DNA of 64,000 bases. Origin: Verrucomicrobiia bacterium (lineage in GTDB: Bacteria; Verrucomicrobiota; Verrucomicrobiia; Verrucomicrobiales; Akkermansiaceae). Positions 59,521 through 64,000 of the stretch are shown piece after piece. The first letter of the stretch is position 1. Each line of letters starts with the position of its first letter. A program made the position numbers and the translations under genes. Where the stretch lies: NCBI GenBank assembly GCA_030431475.1, contig JAUIJD010000013.1:27266-91265 (forward strand). Direction: 5' to 3'. The notes beneath the pieces were generated by a model. That model did not search any database and was not told the DNA's origin. It saw only the letters and a list, made by a program, of their open reading frames with translations.

Positions 59521-60276
59521 TCAGGCTCGGCGACGGCGCAGCAGACCGAGAATTCCCAAACCACCGAGGAGGGCCACGGTCGGCTCGGGCACCGCGGTCA
59601 TGTCGAGGTGGAAGACGCGGTCGCCGGTGTGGGTGAGATCGGCGGTCCCGGTGTCGGAACCCTGCGGCAACGTGAACACAGAGCCTCCTCCATAGTTGGC
59701 GTCGGTCGTTCCATCGCCGTTCAACTCCATGTAGGGGCTGAGGGTGTCAAAGGTGAAAGCGTAGGTGGTGCTGTCGTTCAGGGCGAGGGGCGTGTCAAAC
59801 GCGACGGTGACATACCAACCGCTACCGGTCCCGGATTGACCACCCGCCGCCTCGAGAGCCGGGTTCCCCGAATCGACCAGATCGGCCGTCACCGAAAGGT
59901 CCGCGGTGAAGGTGCCTACCCCGTCGATCGTTCCGACGCGAACGTAAACCGGCTCGATGCCGCTCCAGCCGCTATCGACCGACCAGAACGTCGAATAGGT
60001 GACGTGCTGGAGGGTGATCGAGTTGAGTTCGAAGCCCTGCCCCCCATTGACGCCGGTGGTGAAAGTCTGGCCCTGCTGCGGGCGCCCGCCCGCGATGTAG
60101 GTCTGCTGGTCGTCGCCGCCATTGATGTTGTCTCCGTCGGCCGTGACGCCCACGAAATTGGCAATGTCGGCGCCATCGACGGCGGGGGCGGTATCGCTCC
60201 AGGAAAGCGTGGCGGCTTCCGAAGCGGCGAAGGTCAAGGCCGCGGCGAGGGGAGCGGCGAGGATGTTCTGGTTCAT
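59521..60276 (-). CDS. PEP-CTERM sorted protein built on the shared module
   Basis: 251 residues from the ATG at 60276. Signal peptide 'LAAPLAAALTFAASEA'. The whole mature part is the module shared with the two upstream-strand neighbours: 'DGDNINGGDDQQTYIAGGRP', 'QQGQTFTTGVNGGQGFELNS', 'THTGDRVFHLDMTAV'. It ends in a PEP-CTERM signal: 'VPEP', a hydrophobic stretch 'VALLGGLGILGLL' and 'RRRRA'. PEP-CTERM proteins are processed by exosortase and are usually exopolysaccharide-associated. The 60277-60498 gap holds its promoter; the leader 'CCCCAAATCA' before the ATG resembles that of the Ig-domain gene. Confidence 0.88.
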   Translation of the reverse strand: MNQNILAAPLAAALTFAASEAATLSWSDTAPAVDGADIANFVGVTADGDNINGGDDQQTYIAGGRPQQGQTFTTGVNGGQGFELNSITLQHVTYSTFWSVDSGWSGIEPVYVRVGTIDGVGTFTADLSVTADLVDSGNPALEAAGGQSGTGSGWYVTVAFDTPLALNDSTTYAFTFDTLSPYMELNGDGTTDANYGGGSVFTLPQGSDTGTADLTHTGDRVFHLDMTAVPEPTVALLGGLGILGLLRRRRA

Positions 60277-60498
60277 GGTGGGTTGTTGATTTGGGGTAAG
60301 TCGACCGGACGGCGAACCGCCCTGACGGGGAGAGCCCTTTGGAACCGCCCAACAACGGACCTCCGGACTCAACGTTGAGGGAAAAATGAGGTCTTCGCCC
60401 TCCCCCGGCAAATCGAGATCGCTCGTCCGGCTTGTCTCTAGATGATACATACCTTCCCGGCCCGAACGCCTCTCACGGCGTCGCTGCCACCGACCCGC

Positions 60499-62473
60499 TC
60501 AAGGACCCGAAACGCGGACTCTGAGGAACAGGGCCGCCTCCCCCGCGACCGGCCGGGTGAAGCGCATGATGCGGATGTTGCCGATGGTCTCGACGATCCC
60601 TCCGCTGCCGGAGGCCGCATCCCACGCACCTTGCAGATCGGTATTCTCCTGCACGTCGAACGCGAAATCGGTGGCATCCAGATTCACGCGATACAGGATG
60701 CTCAGGAGCGGCATCTCGGGATCGAGCTTCGGCAGGATCTCCGGATCGGACTCGTTGGGATCGCCCCCGAAGGCCCGTTCCAGAAGATTGGAAATGCCGT
60801 CCTTGTCCGCATCAAAGTCGTCGGCCGCCTGGCCGCTGTTCTCGGTCGTTCCGAAGTGGGTGAAGCGCCACGACTCGGCAGGAGACAGGGGCGTGGCGGA
60901 TGCCTCGTCGCTGGTGCCCGACTCGTTCGACGAGTCGTCGGAGGCGGTCACGACATAGAAATAGGACGTGCCGTTGTCAGTCGTGTTGTCAGTGTAGGCG
61001 CTGGCGACCAGATCCGACACGAGCAACTCGTAGCCGCTGCCACTCGTGGTCGAGCGATAGACCAAGTAGCTCGCCAGATCGGTTTCGCCGTTGTCCGCCC
61101 AGTCGAGATCCACGCTGCTGTCCCCCGCCGTGGCCACGAGGCCGGTCGGTGCCGTGGGCGGCGTGGTGTCCGGCTCACCTTGCGTGACCGTGAGCGTCAC
61201 GTCATCCAACGCCGCCCAGTCGGTCTGCGAGTTCATGAACTCGATGCCGAGCTCATGACCAACCGATGCGGCGGTGGCGGTGACGGAGTATTCGAAATAC
61301 GTCCAGGTTCCGGATAGATTGGGTGAGGTATGGGATCCGATCACATTGGCTCCGGAATTGGGAGCATCCCAGAACAAGCCGGCCGTGATGTTGCAGGGAC
61401 TGTCCGCCCAGTCGATCCTGGCCCAGTATCCCACGGTCATGACGTCGCCGTCCTGGATCGTGTATCCGGTCATTTGATAGGCGCCACCATCGCCGGCCAT
61501 GAGGTAGGCGGCATAGGCTCCGGAATGCGGCGTGAACGAGGTCGCCTCGATTCCCGAGTCAGCCATCGCCCCATAATCGTTCCAGCCGGGAACGTCGGTC
61601 ACACCATCGAAGCCATCCGTGATCTTGCCCGCCGCCGGTTGTTCGAATCCGGGGTTCACGAGGGAAAGGGTGAGCAACGAACTGGGTGTCGATGAGACTT
61701 CCAGACTGAAGGCCGACTCGTTGGAGAGGGCGTCCGTTGCCGTGACCACATAGAAGTAGGTGGTGCCATTGATCACCGTATCATCGTGGTAGTTGCTCGA
61801 AGTCAACCCGGCAGCAATGAGGGCATGACCACTGCCACCGGTGGTGGACCGGTAGATCGAGTAGCTGGCGAAGTCCGCTTCGGTGTTGTCCGCCCAATCC
61901 AGGGCCACGCTGCCATTGCCTGCCGCGGCCACGAGGCCCGATGGCAATGCAGGCGGAGTCGTGTCGGTCGTTTCCTCGACGGTGTAGAATTCCAGCTCCG
62001 CGACGTTTCCGTAGGAGCCGTCCGGGCTGAGGTAGCGGACGTAGCGGTAGCTGCCGGGGTCGCTGATCGCTTGCTCGGTGAGCGCGCCCTCGGGAGGCGC
62101 GCTGCCAATGGTGAACAGCGTGACCACGCCACTGCTGAAATTGGCGGTGTTCGATCCCTGGAAGATCCCGCCGACCATTCGCGATGCCCAACCAGGGCGC
62201 GGGCAATACGTCACCAGGGTGATTCGTTGCTCGCTTCCCAGATCGAGGCCCGCCCAGTTGCCATCGGGTCCCGGGGCGTCGAAGTACGTCCCGAGGTTGC
62301 CGTCGAAGACCTTCGCGATCGTGTTGCCCTCGTTGTTGTAGGAGCCCGGGGTACCGATGGTTGCGCCGGTGAGCTTCACCGGGACCGGGGCTGCGGTCGG
62401 CGTGGCGCTCGCCTCCGAGGAGTCGGCGCTTTCCCCGCCATCGTTCACGGCGGAAACGACGTAGTAGTAGGTA
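60499..62473 (-). pseudogene. 3' part of IS-disrupted multi-domain secreted protein
   Basis: The C-terminal part of a large secreted protein separated from its N-terminal part by the IS element at 62474-63312. In order it carries the end of an Fn3 domain ('TYYYVVSAVNDGGESADSSE'), a discoidin-like module ('SRMVGGIFQGSNTANFSSG'), an Fn3 domain ('DWADNTEADFASYSIYRSTT'), an 'NPGFEQPAAGKITDGF' beta-sandwich, another Fn3, and the C-terminal 'DADKDGISNLLERAFGGDP' module. All domains are open and well preserved, so the disruption is recent. It could still be translated as a fragment only from an internal start. Confidence 0.88.
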
Positions 62474-62490
62474 GAAGCTATCCCAAAACC
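62474..62490 (+). repeat. Left terminal inverted repeat of the IS
   Basis: 17-base terminal repeat next to the TA target copy at 62472-62473; one mismatch to the right repeat. Confidence 0.9.
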
Positions 62491-62528
62491 GTTGGAGATA
62501 TGGCAAGCCAACTGCTTTGGATTGGTTG

Positions 62529-63308
62529 ATGTTGAAACTCACTGAAGACCAGCTGGATATGCTTTGTGAACTGCTTCCGGAAGATCCACCCAAACCGAAG
62601 GGAGGACGGCCGAGGACAGACCGGCGCAAGGCCATCGCTGGCATTTTCTGGATTCTCGACAACGGAGCGAAGTGGAAGGACCTCCCCGGCGAGTTCGGAA
62701 CCAAGAGCTCGGTGCATCGTGCCTTCAAGCGCTGGGTGGAGATGGGCGCCTTCGAGCAACTTCTCGCCGCGCTTGGCGAGATGGTCGAGGAACGTGATGG
62801 CTTCAAGCTCTACGAATGCCATGTGGATGGAACCTTCTCGAAAGCCAAGGGCGGCGGCGATGGAATCGGCTGCACCAAAGCGGGTAAAGGCGTGAAGATC
62901 ATGATCATGGTCGATGCCAAGGGGCTTCCGATCGCGGTGAACACGGGTAGCGCCAGCCCCCACGAAGCGACCCTCGTCGAACCCTTGTTCGACTTCATGG
63001 CCACGGTTGACTTTCCCGAACGCCTGATCGGCGACAAGGCCTACGACTCCGACAAACTCGACGCACGGATGAAAGAACTTGGGGTAGACATGATCTCCCC
63101 GCACCGTTCCAACCGGAAGACCGAGAACAAGACTCAGGATGGTCGCAAGCTTCGCCGCTACAAGCGCCGCTGGACGGTGGAGCGAACCATCGGTTGGCTC
63201 CAGAACTACCGCCGCCTGTGCATCCGCTGGGAGAAATCGACCGCGATGTTTCAAGGCTTTGTAAATCTAACGTGCGCCCTTCTCCTCATGAGAGAGGTTT
63301 TGGGATAG
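62529..63308 (+). CDS. IS5-family DDE transposase
   Basis: 259 residues from the ATG at 62529; an in-frame TTG at 62517 would add four. N-terminal 'KLTEDQLDMLCELLPEDPPK' and 'DRRKAIAGIFWILDNGAKWK' are the usual start of IS5-type transposases encoded in a single frame. DDE residues: Asp in 'ECHVDGTFSKAKGGGDG', Asp in 'LIGDKAYDSDKLD', Glu in 'RWTVERTIGWLQNYRRLCIR' with the Y-(2)-R-(3)-E-like C1 signature. The ORF is intact and full length, so the element may be active. Confidence 0.95.
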   Translation: MLKLTEDQLDMLCELLPEDPPKPKGGRPRTDRRKAIAGIFWILDNGAKWKDLPGEFGTKSSVHRAFKRWVEMGAFEQLLAALGEMVEERDGFKLYECHVDGTFSKAKGGGDGIGCTKAGKGVKIMIMVDAKGLPIAVNTGSASPHEATLVEPLFDFMATVDFPERLIGDKAYDSDKLDARMKELGVDMISPHRSNRKTENKTQDGRKLRRYKRRWTVERTIGWLQNYRRLCIRWEKSTAMFQGFVNLTCALLLMREVLG

Positions 63309-63312
63309 CCTC
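63296..63312 (-). repeat. Right terminal inverted repeat of the IS
   Basis: Right end of the element, overlapping the last codons and stop of the transposase gene; followed by the second TA copy at 63313-63314. Confidence 0.9.
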
Positions 63313-64000
63313 TAGTGCCATCGGTTGCGGTGGTGTCGGTGAATTCAGGAAGCGTGGGACTCGCGATCGTGGTGTAGGGACCGCTGCTGGAGGTCGAGCG
63401 CTTGAGATTGTAGCCCGCTTCGCCACCGACCACCGACCAACTCAGTGAGACCTGCTCCTCGCCGGCGACCGCGGTGAGGCCGGCGGGAACGCCGGGTGCG
63501 GCGGGTGAGGCAGGGGCCGTGACGAACTCCAGTTCGGCCACGTTGCAGTAGCTGTTGTTCGGGCCAAGGTAGCGGACGTAGCGATAGGTTCCCGTGTCGG
63601 TGATGCTCTGGATGGTCAGCACCCCTTGCGCCGGAGAGGGAACGAAGATGCCGGAAGGAATGGTGAAGAGGTCAACCACGCCGCTGCTGAAGTCCGCGGT
63701 GTTCGACGCCTGGAACTTTCCGCCCTTCATGCGGGCGGCCCAGTTGGTGCGCGGGCAGTATTTCACCTGGGTGATTTGCTTCGCGACGCCGAGGTCCCGG
63801 CCGACCCAGTCGCCGCTCCCATTCACCGCATCGAAGTAGGTGCCGAGATCACCGTCGAAAGCCTTCTCCTTGGTGTTGCCAAGACCGGCGAACGAGCCCG
63901 CCGAACCGATGATGGCCGGCGGCGCGGCGCTGATCTCGACCACTTGCGCGGGTGTCAGGACGCTGGAGTAGAATCCGACGTCGTCGAGCGAGCCGTTGAA
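63313..64000 (-). pseudogene. 5' part of IS-disrupted secreted protein (LamG, discoidin, Fn3)
   Basis: Upstream half of the disrupted gene; it continues beyond the window end, so the real start is not visible. From the right edge: end of a LamG domain ('FNGSLDDVGFYSSVLTPAQV'), a discoidin-like module ('ARMKGGKFQASNTADFSSG', 'YRYVRYLGPNNSYCNVAELE'), and an Fn3 domain ('AGYNLKRSTSSSGPYTTI') interrupted after 'TDTTATDGT'. Reading then runs into the IS and stops after about 20 foreign residues. It was one protein with the fragment at 60499-62473. Confidence 0.88.

Larger units (their letters stand above)
62474..63312 (+). mobile_element. IS5-family insertion sequence, 839 bp
   Basis: Complete element bounded by inverted repeats GAAGCTATCCCAAAACC (62474-62490) and its partner GAGGCTATCCCAAAACC on the other strand (63296-63312), 16 of 17 matching. 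It carries one transposase gene. A TA target duplication flanks it (62472-62473 and 63313-63314). Deleting element plus one TA gives an uninterrupted frame '...DGTTYYYVV...' through an Fn3 domain, which fixes the boundaries. TA duplication and size fit the IS427/ISL-type part of the IS5 family. Confidence 0.93.

Noticed and set aside
62577..62895. Second plus-strand frame inside the IS as a possible two-frame transposase
   Set aside because: The transposase is complete in one frame with all DDE residues; the other frame is Ser/Arg-rich and has no motif.
1..64000. CRISPR arrays, tRNA or rRNA genes
   Set aside because: No regularly spaced direct repeats, no cloverleaf with a recognisable T-loop and acceptor, and no rRNA-like conserved stretches were seen; a tRNAscan/Infernal run would be decisive.

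Overview
The window is high-GC bacterial DNA and looks like a chromosome segment of a Verrucomicrobiota member, probably from a marine or algae-associated, Akkermansiaceae/Rubritalea-like lineage (inference). The reasons are the density of secreted type I sulfatases, a PEP-CTERM protein, GH127 (DUF1680) enzymes, LamG/FecR and ECF/Ser-Thr-kinase regulators, and many genes with A/C-rich leaders that lack a Shine-Dalgarno sequence. No rRNA, tRNA, CRISPR array or phage genes were recognised.

Region 1 (1-15.1 kb) is a polysaccharide-degradation cluster. It holds the tail of one sulfatase, a secreted thioredoxin-fold protein, two related sulfatases with C-terminal HEAT repeats, a large GH30-like hydrolase, a LamG-sulfatase fusion and an alginate-lyase-like enzyme with a discoidin-like tail. 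A block of REP-like palindromes lies between the convergent genes near 3.1-3.3 kb.

Region 2 (15.2-37.3 kb) is a stress and signalling island. Small envelope proteins (DUF2383-like, DUF1328, DUF4235, DUF883-like, YqaE/Pmp3, entericidin, BON, PRC-barrel with 11-residue repeats, an Asp-rich lipoprotein, fasciclin) are mixed with lipid and membrane proteins (App1 phosphatase, cardiolipin synthase-like PLD, YihY, AI-2E). Sensory genes lie among them: a bacteriophytochrome coupled to a heme oxygenase, a LysR regulator, a degenerate pseudo-receiver, and an operon of an NtrC-type activator, a 71-residue stand-alone HisKA protein and a PAS hybrid kinase.

Region 3 (37.4-52.9 kb) returns to glycan use. 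An ECF sigma factor with a FecR-LamG anti-sigma partner is divergent from a sulfatase and a secreted protein made of two tandem halves. A minus-strand run then carries an ECF sigma factor, a receptor-like Ser/Thr kinase, two GH127 beta-L-arabinofuranosidase-type enzymes and a PAS-AraC regulator. Together with GH30, GH2 and the sulfatases, this points to a sulfated arabinose/galactose-containing polysaccharide as substrate (inference).

Region 4 (53.1-64 kb) encodes large secreted adhesin/hydrolase proteins on the minus strand. Three consecutive genes (an Ig-domain protein, a GH2 hydrolase and a PEP-CTERM protein) share a roughly 200-residue module I do not recognise. The last gene, a LamG/discoidin/Fn3 protein, is split by an 839-bp IS5-family element; removing the element plus one TA copy restores an in-frame Fn3 domain.
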